Assembly: GCA_905207385.1 (NCBI GenBank)
Contig: CAJLLH010000103.1
Span: forward strand, 1 to 5,151
Direction: 5' to 3'
Source of the DNA: an uncultured Eubacteriales bacterium
GTDB taxonomy: Bacteria > Bacillota > Clostridia > Christensenellales > Borkfalkiaceae
DNA length: 5,151 nucleotides
Shown: positions 1 to 5,151 of the stretch, one piece after another
Layout: each line of letters starts with the position of its first letter
Numbering within the stretch: the first letter of the stretch is position 1
Translations under genes and position numbers: made by a program
The notes under the pieces: model-generated
What the model saw: the letters and a program-made list of their open reading frames with translations, nothing else
Database searches by the model: none
What the model was told of the DNA's origin: nothing

Positions 1-230
1 ATTATTATTGCCAGCGAACCGTTGCCTTTGATTAACCCGTTGGAGGCGTGAATTTTTAAACTTAAAAGGGACATCGGCAGAAAAGCTATTAAATTTGCCG
101 CCTGAGCGACGTGCTGTTCCACGCCCAAAAAAATAGTAAACGCGGGAATTAAAACAGTGCCTCCGCCCATGCCCATGCCGCCCAGAAGCCCCGCAACCGC
201 CGCAAAAACAAGCACAAGAATGAAGCCCAC
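1..230 (-). CDS. TSUP (TauE/SafE) family half-size transporter, second gene of pair, 3' part missing
   Basis: Translated by hand from the minus strand, starting at the GTG at 230-228, the frame stays open for 76 codons to the window edge. The product begins VGFILVLVFAAVAGLLGG and carries the glycine-rich GMGMGGG motif at residues 18-24, followed by TVLIPAF. This is the signature of TSUP/DUF81 membrane permeases, which export or import sulfite, sulfonates or related anions. Two hydrophobic segments are visible (about 2-17 and 25-36) and a third begins near 46. The GTG shares its first base with the TAG of the upstream gene (TAGTG), and AAGGA lies 10 nt upstream inside that gene, so translational coupling is likely. 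No ATG/GTG/TTG lies just upstream in this frame. The C-terminal half is outside the window. The substrate cannot be told from sequence. Confidence 0.85.
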   Translation of the reverse strand, partial: MGFILVLVFAAVAGLLGGMGMGGGTVLIPAFTIFLGVEQHVAQAANLIAFLPMSLLSLKIHASNGLIKGNGSLAII

Positions 231-613
231 TAAAGCACCATCCTTATGCCTGCGGCAAGCATTACCGCAATAAAAATGGCTTTTACCGCAAAAACGGGTA
301 TTCTGTTAAGAAACAGCGCTCCAAGCGCGCCGCCCGCCGTCATTCCTATGGCGGCGGGAATTACGATATTCAGCGATACATATCCCGCCGCGGCGTATGC
401 TATGGCGCTTGCAAGGCTTACGGGCGCTATTATAAGTATTGCCGTGGCGTGGGCGGCTTTTTCTTCGTAACCCATGACGCCTGATAAAAGCGGAACGGCT
501 ATCATGCCCCCTCCGCCGCCGAAAAGTCCGTTCGCCGCGCCCACCGCCACACCCGTGAATGCGCCGCGGAAAATGCTCTTAAGATTGCTCATGCCCGTCT
601 TTCGCCCCCGCAA
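230..613 (-). CDS. TSUP (TauE/SafE) family half-size transporter, first gene of pair
   Basis: A small, very hydrophobic protein of 127 residues (120 from the alternative start), predicted to sit in the cytoplasmic membrane. The motif GLFGGGGGMIAVPLL at residues 29-43 is the TSUP/DUF81 signature, and the rest forms three to four transmembrane helices (about 18-45, 56-76, 80-102, 107-127). Full TSUP permeases are about 250 residues with two similar halves. Here each half has its own gene, and the next gene (230 to 1) carries its own glycine motif, so the pair probably makes one heteromeric anion transporter (inference). Start choice is open. TTG at 613 has AAAGGAG (626-620) 6 nt upstream, while ATG at 592 (MSNLKSIFRGAFTG) fits the family N-terminus better but has only a weak adjacent ribosome site. 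The longer form is given because of the strong Shine-Dalgarno sequence. Confidence 0.9.
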   Translation of the reverse strand: MRGRKTGMSNLKSIFRGAFTGVAVGAANGLFGGGGGMIAVPLLSGVMGYEEKAAHATAILIIAPVSLASAIAYAAAGYVSLNIVIPAAIGMTAGGALGALFLNRIPVFAVKAIFIAVMLAAGIRMVL

Positions 614-619
614 GGGGCG
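603..619 (-). promoter_or_regulatory. GC hairpin in the initiation region of the TSUP gene
   Basis: The arms CGCCCC and GGGGCG form a perfect 6-bp stem with a 5-nt loop, TTGCG on the minus strand. The loop contains the possible TTG start. The stem sits directly after the AAAGGAG and ends 10 nt before the ATG at 592. When folded it would expose the TTG in the loop, or shorten the distance between the Shine-Dalgarno sequence and the ATG to about 10 nt. The inverted repeat is seen directly; a role is inferred. Confidence 0.45.
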
Positions 620-626
620 CTCCTTT
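620..626 (-). promoter_or_regulatory. Shine-Dalgarno site of the TSUP gene
   Basis: On the minus strand AAAGGAG lies 6 nt before the TTG at 613-611. It is a near-perfect anti-16S match and the best ribosome site in this leader. It is 27 nt from the ATG at 592, too far for normal use unless the hairpin between them (619-603) is folded. Confidence 0.7.
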
Positions 627-651
627 TACAAAGTTTGGGCATTTTAATTAA

Positions 652-681
652 ATTTAACCGTTTTTTCATTTAAACGGTCAA
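652..681 (-). promoter_or_regulatory. Candidate sigma-A promoter for the TSUP gene pair
   Basis: On the minus strand, TTGACC (681-676, five of six matches to TTGACA) is followed after 18 nt by TTAAAT (657-652, four of six matches to TATAAT). Transcription would start near 645, giving a leader of about 20 nt before the AAAGGAG. The -35 box overlaps the right arm of the inverted repeat at 657-678. Confidence 0.45.
657..678. promoter_or_regulatory. Inverted repeat in divergent promoter region, possible operator
   Basis: ACCGTTT (657-663) and AAACGGT (672-678) are perfect 7-bp inverted arms around an 8-nt AT-rich centre, giving a 22-bp dyad with centres about 1.5 helical turns apart. It overlaps the -35 of the leftward promoter and lies just upstream of, or within, the rightward one, as an operator for both genes would. 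It is not followed by a T-run as an intrinsic terminator would be. Binding by a regulator is inference. Confidence 0.35.
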
Positions 682-718
682 AAAATCGCTTGCTTATAAT
701 CACCTTTTATATTAAAAT
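671..718 (+). promoter_or_regulatory. Candidate sigma-A promoter(s) for the surface lipoprotein gene
   Basis: Two overlapping candidates are visible. One has a perfect TATAAT -10 (695-700), but the -35 at 18-bp spacing is poor (TAAACG, 671-676). The other has TTGCTT (690-695), 17 nt, then TAAAAT (713-718). Transcription would start near 707 or 725, leaving a leader of about 50-65 nt that is AT-rich and shows no riboswitch-like structure. Which one is used cannot be decided by eye. Confidence 0.45.
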
Positions 719-764
719 ATCATAGTACGGTTTTTAAAGTTTTTGCTTTACTACAAATAAATGC

Positions 765-769
765 AGGTG
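765..769 (+). promoter_or_regulatory. Ribosome binding site of the surface lipoprotein gene
   Basis: AGGTG lies 4 nt before the ATG at 774 (AGG ends 6 nt before it). It is a moderate Shine-Dalgarno match and supports the 774 start over the internal Met12 codon (807), which has no comparable site. An ATG at 761 is out of frame and soon meets a stop. Confidence 0.6.
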
Positions 770-773
770 TTAT

Positions 774-875
774 ATGTACAAGAAAAGATATCACTTAAAA
801 TCCGGAATGAGGAAATTCTCTATCGCGCTTTTATCGGGCGTTATGGCGGTTTCGCTCGGCCTTGCCGCTGCGTGC
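774..875 (+). other. Lipoprotein signal peptide and lipobox
   Basis: Residues 1-34: a basic N-region (YKKRYHLKSGMRK, 2-14), a hydrophobic core (FSIALLSGVMAVSLGL, 15-30), then AAA and Cys34. Ala at -3, -2 and -1 with Cys at +1 fits the relaxed lipobox. The following TTDDDD carries no retention meaning in a monoderm. Signal peptidase II cleavage would leave Cys34 lipidated in the outer leaflet. The N-region is a little long; Met12 would give a more usual length. Confidence 0.85.
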
Positions 876-3800
876 ACCACCGATGACGACGATAGCTCAA
901 GCGGCGAAAGCACTTCCTCCTCCACGGACAAGCAGACCATTCTGAACGGCAATTTTGAGTTTTTCGGAGACAGCGAAGATAAAACCCATATAATCTACAC
1001 GCCCGACAGCTGGTCAGCATCCACTCCCGGCAGGACGAACTACGTCATGAACGGCATTATCGACACAAGCGAATACGGCTGGGGAAGAATTTCTGACCCC
1101 GAACTTGCCTCTAAGCTTGAGTATAACGACGAGCTTGACGAAGACGACGACAATTACGAGGACGAATACGTCGACTACAACGGAATGCGCGTTCGCGACA
1201 TACCTTACGCCAACCCGCACGCCGCGCTTGAAACCGACGCTTCGGACGAGGATAAGGCCCTTATTGAAAACCCCCTCACCCACGACATCGTCGTAAAGGG
1301 CGAAGGAGACAACAAGTCTTATGCCTATATAGACGAGGACGGCAATGAACAGCCGCTCTATATGGACGATGACGGCAACTTCTTCACGGACGAGGAAAAG
1401 GAAACGCCTTACGAAAGCCACGTTCTGATGATTCACAACTATGTGAACGACGACGCGAGATACGGTACGGCTCAGGCTTATACCTCCTCCACGACCCTCA
1501 CGTTAGAGCCCAATACGGCAGCGGAAATTTCCGTCTGGGTTAAGACGTCCGACCTTATGTTCGATAAGGACGGCGCCGTTCCCGCAGAAGAGCTGGGCGC
1601 GTACATCGCAATAGAGCAGACCGTAGGCGGCAATGAAGTCGACACGTTCTACATCAACGCGATTAATACCGAGCTTCTTAACTCCGACGAAAACAACGGC
1701 TGGGTTGAATATACCATATTCGTTCAGGGTTGCGACTTTGCTTCGAGCACCATAACCGTAGAGCTCGGACTCGGCCGCGCGGACGACGACGGGGATTACG
1801 CCGAAGTGCTTGAAGGTTACGCCTTCTTCGATGACGTTAAAGCAACCGTTTACCCCGACATGAGCGAATGCGAGAACTACAATACAGCCGACGAAGAGGG
1901 ATTGCTCGAAAATACCACCTGCACCCTTACGGATAAGGACGAGTTCAAAGAATTCAGCTTTGACGACCATAAGAACGACAATTACTACTATATAGACCTC
2001 TCCTCCAGGCAGGCAAGGCTTGACAACGCGCTTAACGCTGATACCGTTGCTGCTTCGCTTACCGAGGACGCCGACTACTACGTAACCTCTTCTTCCACCA
2101 ACGATTTCTACGGCGTGCACAAGAAGACGGCCGATGAAGTAGGCACGACTTACACCAACCACAACCTTGACATTGCCACCACGAACGACGTTGTTGCGGC
2201 TTTCAACCTTGCAGACCTTGCAAACGAGCTTAAAGCGGCAAGCGATTCAAAGTACGGCGGCGTAAGCAAGTATTCGGCAACTCTTAACGAAGTGCTCGGA
2301 AATGCGGCAGAACTGCCCGGCGCTAAAGACGTTGACGGCAACGTAAGCGGCACCGCGCTTATGATTCTTTCTTCGCGCGGAGCGGCATACACCGCTGAAA
2401 TCGAAGGCACGGATAAAGTTGTGGACGGCGAGACGGTTAACAGCTTCACCGTTGCAAACGGCGGTTACATGATAGTTTCGTTCTGGGTAAAGACTTCCGA
2501 TATGGACGGCTTCACCGCCTCCACCATCAGCCTTTACGACGAAGCCGATGAAGATACCGTTGCCACCCTTTCCGTTGACACGACGGACGTTACGTTCGAC
2601 GTCGGCGAAGAAAAGGATATTTACAACGGCTGGGTACAGTGCTTCTTCTTCGTTGAAAATCCCCTTGAAACTGAAAAGACTTTCAAGATGGATTTCAGCT
2701 TCGGCAACTCCACCATCAAAGATACCAGCGCTTCCGCTTATAAATCGGGCTATGCGGCTATCGCAAACATTCAGACGTTCACGGTAGACAAAGAGGTATT
2801 CGACCTCGCTTCCACCGGCTCTTACGCGGCAAGCTTCTCCTTCCAGAGCACCGATAACCGTTCCAACAACTACATGGACGACGTTTACGGCGCACTCAAC
2901 AACAACATCGAAAACAATATCTCCCGTCCTTCTTCTTATAACGGCGTGAACGGCGCAAGCGCCTCTGTCGTTTACAAAGAAGAGCTCGATACCGAAGGAT
3001 ACGACAAGAGAAACTCCAACGAGTCTGCGGGACTTATAAACAAAGATTATTTCGGCAACTACCTTGAAGCCGCCGAAAACGATACCGAAAACAAGTTCAC
3101 ATGGCTTGAAGACCTGCTCGAAGGCAAGTACACCATATCCGAAGCGCTCGGCAAAGCTGAGGCGGTATGGAATGAGCTGTTCGGCACGGAAACCATTCAG
3201 CCGCTGCTTATAGTTAACACCATAAGGCAGTTCAACGACGGCGCTACCGCCGCTATGAACTACGGCTTCATTGCAAGCAGCAACACGACGGTTGCTTCGG
3301 CAAGCTATCAGGCGATAACCGTAAGGGTTAAGGTAAGCAAGGGTGCTGTTGCGTATGTTTACCTCACCGACAAGGATAACCGCACCGAAGTTTCCTCGTT
3401 CAGCCTGCCCGGATACAGCTTCTGGTACGACAGCATGGGCAACGTGCTCGACAGCGAGCCCGACTACGAAGACGATTCGTACAACTCGCGCGACCACATT
3501 GTTTACTACCTGCGCGACGACGGTCTGTACGAAGACAAGAACGGCAAGCTGTTCGCAAACCTTTACAACTACGCAAGAACCTACTACGACGAAAGTGCTA
3601 GCCACTACACGGCTGACGGCGAACTCGTTCTGTTTGAAGACCTCGACGACGACGAAATCTATTACGTAAGCGAAGCCGAGGCTGCTAAGAAGGGTCAGCA
3701 GTCCCCCCACTACCTCGTAGCTACCAACTCCGACGGAAGCACCACCAGGGTATTCAATTACTTCGACGGCGCTTACCACTATATCATAATCGAAACCGAT

Positions 3801-5096
3801 GACGACGGCGACAGCACCGTAAGCTACTCCGAACCCGTTTCCGCATTTGTTATAGGTAGCGAAAACGGCGGCGCAGACCTCCGTTACAACAATACCGATA
3901 CCGATAAACAGCTTGTAGCAGTTATCGACAGAAGGTACGACGAAAACGGCAAACTGTTCGGCATAGACGGAACCGATTACAGCGCGGCAAGCGTTTCCGG
4001 ATTCGATACTTCCGACCTCGGTTACGATGAAAACGGCAACTACACCTCCGACGGATGGCAGACGGTAACCTTCTTCATCCATACGGGCGATGAAAGCGTT
4101 AACTACATCCTCGAGCTTTGGAGCGGCGCAAGAGACACTTCGGGCGTTGAGGCTGACGGCGATAACTTCAGGGTAAGCGCAGACGGCAGCGTTGCAGGCA
4201 GCTACGTAATGTTCGATTACAGCAACCTCACCGTTGACGAAGAAACTTACGCAGGTCTTACCTCTGAATACAGCAACAACATCATCGATAAATATATAGC
4301 ACTGTTCAAGGCCGAAGGACTTCTCAGCGAGAACCTTATAGCTACCTCGGGCAAGAACATCGCCTACTACGAAGGACTGTTCGATAAGTTCGTAGAAGAA
4401 GGCAAGCTTGAAGAAAGCGACAGACCTGCCGACTACGAAGCTATGTACTACACCTACTCGCTGTACGACGATGCAGGTTACGTTCCTTTCAATGCAGATA
4501 CTGCTTCCGAAGGCGAAACCGGTTACGATTACTCCGCTGACGATTACAGCGAAACGCTTGTATACCTCAGCTACAGAGATTACGCCAACAATTCCGTAAA
4601 CGTATTCGTTGACTACTCCGCTACCGCCGTTACCGTTGAATCCGGCACAAGCGACGATACCACGGACGACGATGAAGAGACTACGGAAAACAACACCAAC
4701 GTATGGCTGCTTGTTGCGTCGATAATTCTTGCTGTAGTGCTCATCTTCACACTGCTCTCCATGTTCATAAGGGATCTGCTTAAGAAGAGACGCCGCACCC
4801 GCAAGTTCACCAACCGCAACGTATACTCCGGCAAGCGTAAGCATTATATCCGCAAGCTCGGCCTTACCGAAACTGCTCCCGAAGCAGACGGCGCAACCGA
4901 AGGCGCAGAAGCAAACGGCGAAAGCGCGGAAGAACCCGCGACCGAGCCCGAAGCTGAGAACGCCCCCGACGGCGAACCCGCCGAAGAGGAAGTTCCCGCC
5001 GAACACATTGCCGAGGACGTGAGCGAAGAACCCGCTGAAGAGAACGAAAGTTCCGAAGCAGAAAGCCAGGATAAACCCGAAGGCGAAGACAAATAA
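774..5096 (+). CDS. Giant dual-anchored surface lipoprotein with three CBM-like modules
   Basis: A protein of 1440 residues with no family I can name. In order: a lipoprotein signal peptide with Cys34 after LAAA; an acidic Ser/Thr/Asp linker (35-54); module A starting at LNGNFEFF (57-64) with PDSWS (77-81) and a core at 214-359; a spacer (360-525); module B (526-671); a spacer (672-808); module C (809-1154) with a large insert; a membrane-proximal region (1155-1287); an Asp/Thr/Glu linker (1288-1309); one transmembrane helix (1310-1332); a basic stretch from KKRRRTRK (1337-1344); and a Glu/Ala/Pro-rich tail to the end. Phrases such as NGNFE...PDSW, VWVKTSD, NGWVEYTIFV and GYAFFDDV are typical of jelly-roll carbohydrate-binding or galactose-binding-like modules (inference). 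No catalytic motif, LPXTG or S-layer-homology domain was seen. It probably binds glycans or neighbouring cell-wall material at the cell surface. It has its own promoter region and terminator, so it is likely monocistronic. Confidence 0.97.
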   Translation: MYKKRYHLKSGMRKFSIALLSGVMAVSLGLAAACTTDDDDSSSGESTSSSTDKQTILNGNFEFFGDSEDKTHIIYTPDSWSASTPGRTNYVMNGIIDTSEYGWGRISDPELASKLEYNDELDEDDDNYEDEYVDYNGMRVRDIPYANPHAALETDASDEDKALIENPLTHDIVVKGEGDNKSYAYIDEDGNEQPLYMDDDGNFFTDEEKETPYESHVLMIHNYVNDDARYGTAQAYTSSTTLTLEPNTAAEISVWVKTSDLMFDKDGAVPAEELGAYIAIEQTVGGNEVDTFYINAINTELLNSDENNGWVEYTIFVQGCDFASSTITVELGLGRADDDGDYAEVLEGYAFFDDVKATVYPDMSECENYNTADEEGLLENTTCTLTDKDEFKEFSFDDHKNDNYYYIDLSSRQARLDNALNADTVAASLTEDADYYVTSSSTNDFYGVHKKTADEVGTTYTNHNLDIATTNDVVAAFNLADLANELKAASDSKYGGVSKYSATLNEVLGNAAELPGAKDVDGNVSGTALMILSSRGAAYTAEIEGTDKVVDGETVNSFTVANGGYMIVSFWVKTSDMDGFTASTISLYDEADEDTVATLSVDTTDVTFDVGEEKDIYNGWVQCFFFVENPLETEKTFKMDFSFGNSTIKDTSASAYKSGYAAIANIQTFTVDKEVFDLASTGSYAASFSFQSTDNRSNNYMDDVYGALNNNIENNISRPSSYNGVNGASASVVYKEELDTEGYDKRNSNESAGLINKDYFGNYLEAAENDTENKFTWLEDLLEGKYTISEALGKAEAVWNELFGTETIQPLLIVNTIRQFNDGATAAMNYGFIASSNTTVASASYQAITVRVKVSKGAVAYVYLTDKDNRTEVSSFSLPGYSFWYDSMGNVLDSEPDYEDDSYNSRDHIVYYLRDDGLYEDKNGKLFANLYNYARTYYDESASHYTADGELVLFEDLDDDEIYYVSEAEAAKKGQQSPHYLVATNSDGSTTRVFNYFDGAYHYIIIETDDDGDSTVSYSEPVSAFVIGSENGGADLRYNNTDTDKQLVAVIDRRYDENGKLFGIDGTDYSAASVSGFDTSDLGYDENGNYTSDGWQTVTFFIHTGDESVNYILELWSGARDTSGVEADGDNFRVSADGSVAGSYVMFDYSNLTVDEETYAGLTSEYSNNIIDKYIALFKAEGLLSENLIATSGKNIAYYEGLFDKFVEEGKLEESDRPADYEAMYYTYSLYDDAGYVPFNADTASEGETGYDYSADDYSETLVYLSYRDYANNSVNVFVDYSATAVTVESGTSDDTTDDDEETTENNTNVWLLVASIILAVVLIFTLLSMFIRDLLKKRRRTRKFTNRNVYSGKRKHYIRKLGLTETAPEADGATEGAEANGESAEEPATEPEAENAPDGEPAEEEVPAEHIAEDVSEEPAEENESSEAESQDKPEGEDK
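945..1850 (+). other. Ectodomain module A (CBM-like)
   Basis: Residues 58-359. The opening NGNFE and PDSWS is typical of N-termini of galactose-binding-like and CBM4/9-type domains. The core runs from HVLMIHNY (216-223) through ISVWVKTSD (252-260) and NGWVEYTIFV (308-317) to GYAFFDDVKATV (348-359). An acidic insert (about 116-210) contains ELDEDDDNYEDE and a DEDG/DDDG-containing hairpin-like stretch (183-208). The domain family is inferred from pattern only. Confidence 0.6.
2349..2786 (+). repeat. Ectodomain module B, diverged copy of the module A core
   Basis: Residues 526-671 repeat the module A core at nearly the same spacing. GTALMI (526-531) matches SHVLMI (215-220). VSFWVKTSD (568-576) matches ISVWVKTSD (252-260). 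NGWVQCFFFV (618-627) matches NGWVEYTIFV (308-317). GYAAIANIQTFTV (659-671) matches GYAFFDDVKATV (348-359). Offsets between copies stay at 310-316 residues, so the two are colinear without large gaps. Confidence 0.75.
3198..4235 (+). repeat. Ectodomain module C, third diverged copy with a large insert
   Basis: Residues 809-1154. QPLLIVNT (809-816) matches the LMI strand, ITVRVKVSK (848-856) matches VWVKTSD, SDGWQTVTFFIH (1092-1103) matches NGWVEYTIFV, and GSYVMFDYSNLTV (1142-1154) matches GYAFFDDVKATV. The offset to module A rises from about 595 to 785-795 between the second and third landmarks. This places an insert of about 190 residues there (about 880-1085), rich in Tyr, Asp and YDxxGxL-like motifs. 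Confidence 0.65.
4701..4769 (+). other. C-terminal transmembrane helix
   Basis: Residues 1310-1332 run from VWLLVASII to SMFI without a charged residue, long enough for one membrane crossing. They are preceded by an acidic linker and followed by RDLLKKRRRTRK, so the positive-inside rule puts the C-terminus in the cytoplasm. Confidence 0.93.
4782..5093 (+). other. Cytosolic tail: basic juxtamembrane part, then acidic Glu/Ala/Pro part
   Basis: Residues 1337-1440. The first 25 or so (KKRRRTRK, then GKRKHYIRK) are strongly basic. The last 80 or so are rich in Glu, Ala and Pro with almost no Arg or Lys until the final KPEGEDK. The acidic part looks intrinsically disordered and low-complexity. No known signalling or peptidoglycan domain was recognised. 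Confidence 0.85.
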
Positions 5097-5100
5097 AAAT

Positions 5101-5113
5101 CGGCTGTAAGCCG
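5101..5113 (+). other. Small hairpin just after the stop codon
   Basis: CGGCT (5101-5105) and AGCCG (5109-5113) form a 5-bp stem with a GTA loop, 4 nt after the TAA at 5094-5096. It is followed by AAAA, not T, so it is not a terminator by itself. It could shield the mRNA 3' end or be chance. Confidence 0.4.
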
Positions 5114-5151
5114 AAAAGCGGCGCCCGCGCATTGTATGCGCGGGCGCCGTT
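5114..5151 (+). terminator. Rho-independent terminator of the surface lipoprotein gene
   Basis: CGGCGCCCGCGCAT (5119-5132) pairs perfectly with ATGCGCGGGCGCCG (5136-5149) around a 3-nt TGT loop, a 14-bp very GC-rich stem. AAAA (5114-5117) precedes it, and two T (5150-5151) begin what is probably the T-tract before the window ends. The A-run on the 5' side means it could also stop leftward transcription. Confidence 0.92.

Noticed and set aside
230..240. A frameshift mutation or programmed -1 frameshift joining the two TSUP genes into one protein.
   Set aside because: No clear slippery heptamer lies before the stop, each part has its own complete glycine motif and hydrophobic start, and a GTG with upstream AAGGA gives a simple restart.
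246..470. A 74-codon plus-strand open frame over the TSUP gene.
   Set aside because: It is antisense to a clear TSUP signature and its apparent hydrophobicity mirrors the complementary strand.
614..773. A riboswitch, small RNA or tRNA in the intergenic region.
   Set aside because: Apart from the 7-bp dyad and promoter-like boxes the 160 bp are AT-rich and show no extended pairing, terminator or tRNA-like fold.
1503..2162. A 219-codon minus-strand open frame and smaller ones at 1014-1436, 2150-2449, 4613-4834 and 4844-5092.
   Set aside because: All lie inside the real plus-strand gene, have biased low-complexity translations (for example Ser/Ala runs opposite the Glu/Ala tail), and lack ribosome sites or recognisable motifs.
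3420..4043. RHS/YD-repeat toxin domain suggested by YDENGKLF-like motifs.
   Set aside because: Only about five irregularly spaced motifs occur, without the regular 20-residue RHS spacing, the core-associated motif or a toxin C-terminus.
4635..4769. Possible LPXTG-type sortase anchor at the C-terminal end, since an acidic linker precedes a hydrophobic helix and basic residues.
   Set aside because: No LPXTG-like pentapeptide precedes the helix, and about 100 more residues follow it, whereas sortase signals end with a few basic residues.
2247..5132. A 961-codon open frame on the minus strand, antisense to the surface lipoprotein gene, starting inside the terminator hairpin.
   Set aside because: Its translation is a Val/Phe/Gly/Ala/Cys-rich string with no domain pattern, and the sense frame has signal peptide, repeats, transmembrane helix, Shine-Dalgarno and terminator. 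Long open antisense frames arise naturally when the sense gene avoids codons whose complements are stops. Its start lies in the terminator stem without a ribosome site.

Overview
The window reads as a piece of chromosome from a monoderm, Clostridia-like bacterium. Three things suggest this: half-size TSUP transporter genes arranged as a pair, Shine-Dalgarno/AT-rich promoter architecture, and a very large, acidic, dually anchored surface lipoprotein. The coding DNA is of moderate GC with AT-rich intergenic sequence. A gut-associated lineage such as Christensenellales is a guess from the protein style, not something the sequence proves. No phage, transposon, CRISPR, tRNA or rRNA signal was seen.

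Left part (1-613, minus strand): two adjacent genes for half-size membrane proteins of the TSUP (TauE/SafE, old DUF81) family. The upstream gene (613 to 230) is complete. The downstream one starts at a GTG that shares one base with the first gene's stop codon (TAGTG on the minus strand) and runs off the window at base 1. Together they would supply the two pseudo-symmetric halves of one anion/sulfite-type transporter. They are probably co-transcribed and translationally coupled.

Middle (614-773): a 160-bp AT-rich divergent intergenic region. It holds candidate promoters in both directions and a 7-bp inverted repeat (657-663/672-678) that overlaps both of them and could be an operator. The leader of the minus-strand gene carries a strong Shine-Dalgarno sequence followed by a GC-rich hairpin that makes the start codon ambiguous.

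Right part (774-5096, plus strand): a single 1440-residue gene. The product has a lipoprotein signal peptide (Cys34) and an acidic Ser/Thr/Asp linker. Its ectodomain of about 1250 residues contains three diverged copies of a beta-sandwich-like module, two of them with the same spacing of about 146 residues and the third split by an insert of about 190 residues. A second Asp/Thr linker, one C-terminal transmembrane helix, a strongly basic juxtamembrane stretch and a Glu/Ala/Pro-rich cytosolic tail follow. The fold resembles carbohydrate-binding or galactose-binding-like modules, but the function is unknown. The gene looks monocistronic: its own promoter region lies upstream, and a 14-bp-stem intrinsic terminator follows at 5119-5149, with the T-tract cut off by the window end.

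No functional link between the transporter pair and the surface protein is evident beyond divergent neighbours sharing a regulatory region. The most interesting object is the large surface protein: its dual anchoring, hidden three-fold repeat and shared YDxxGxL-type inserts.
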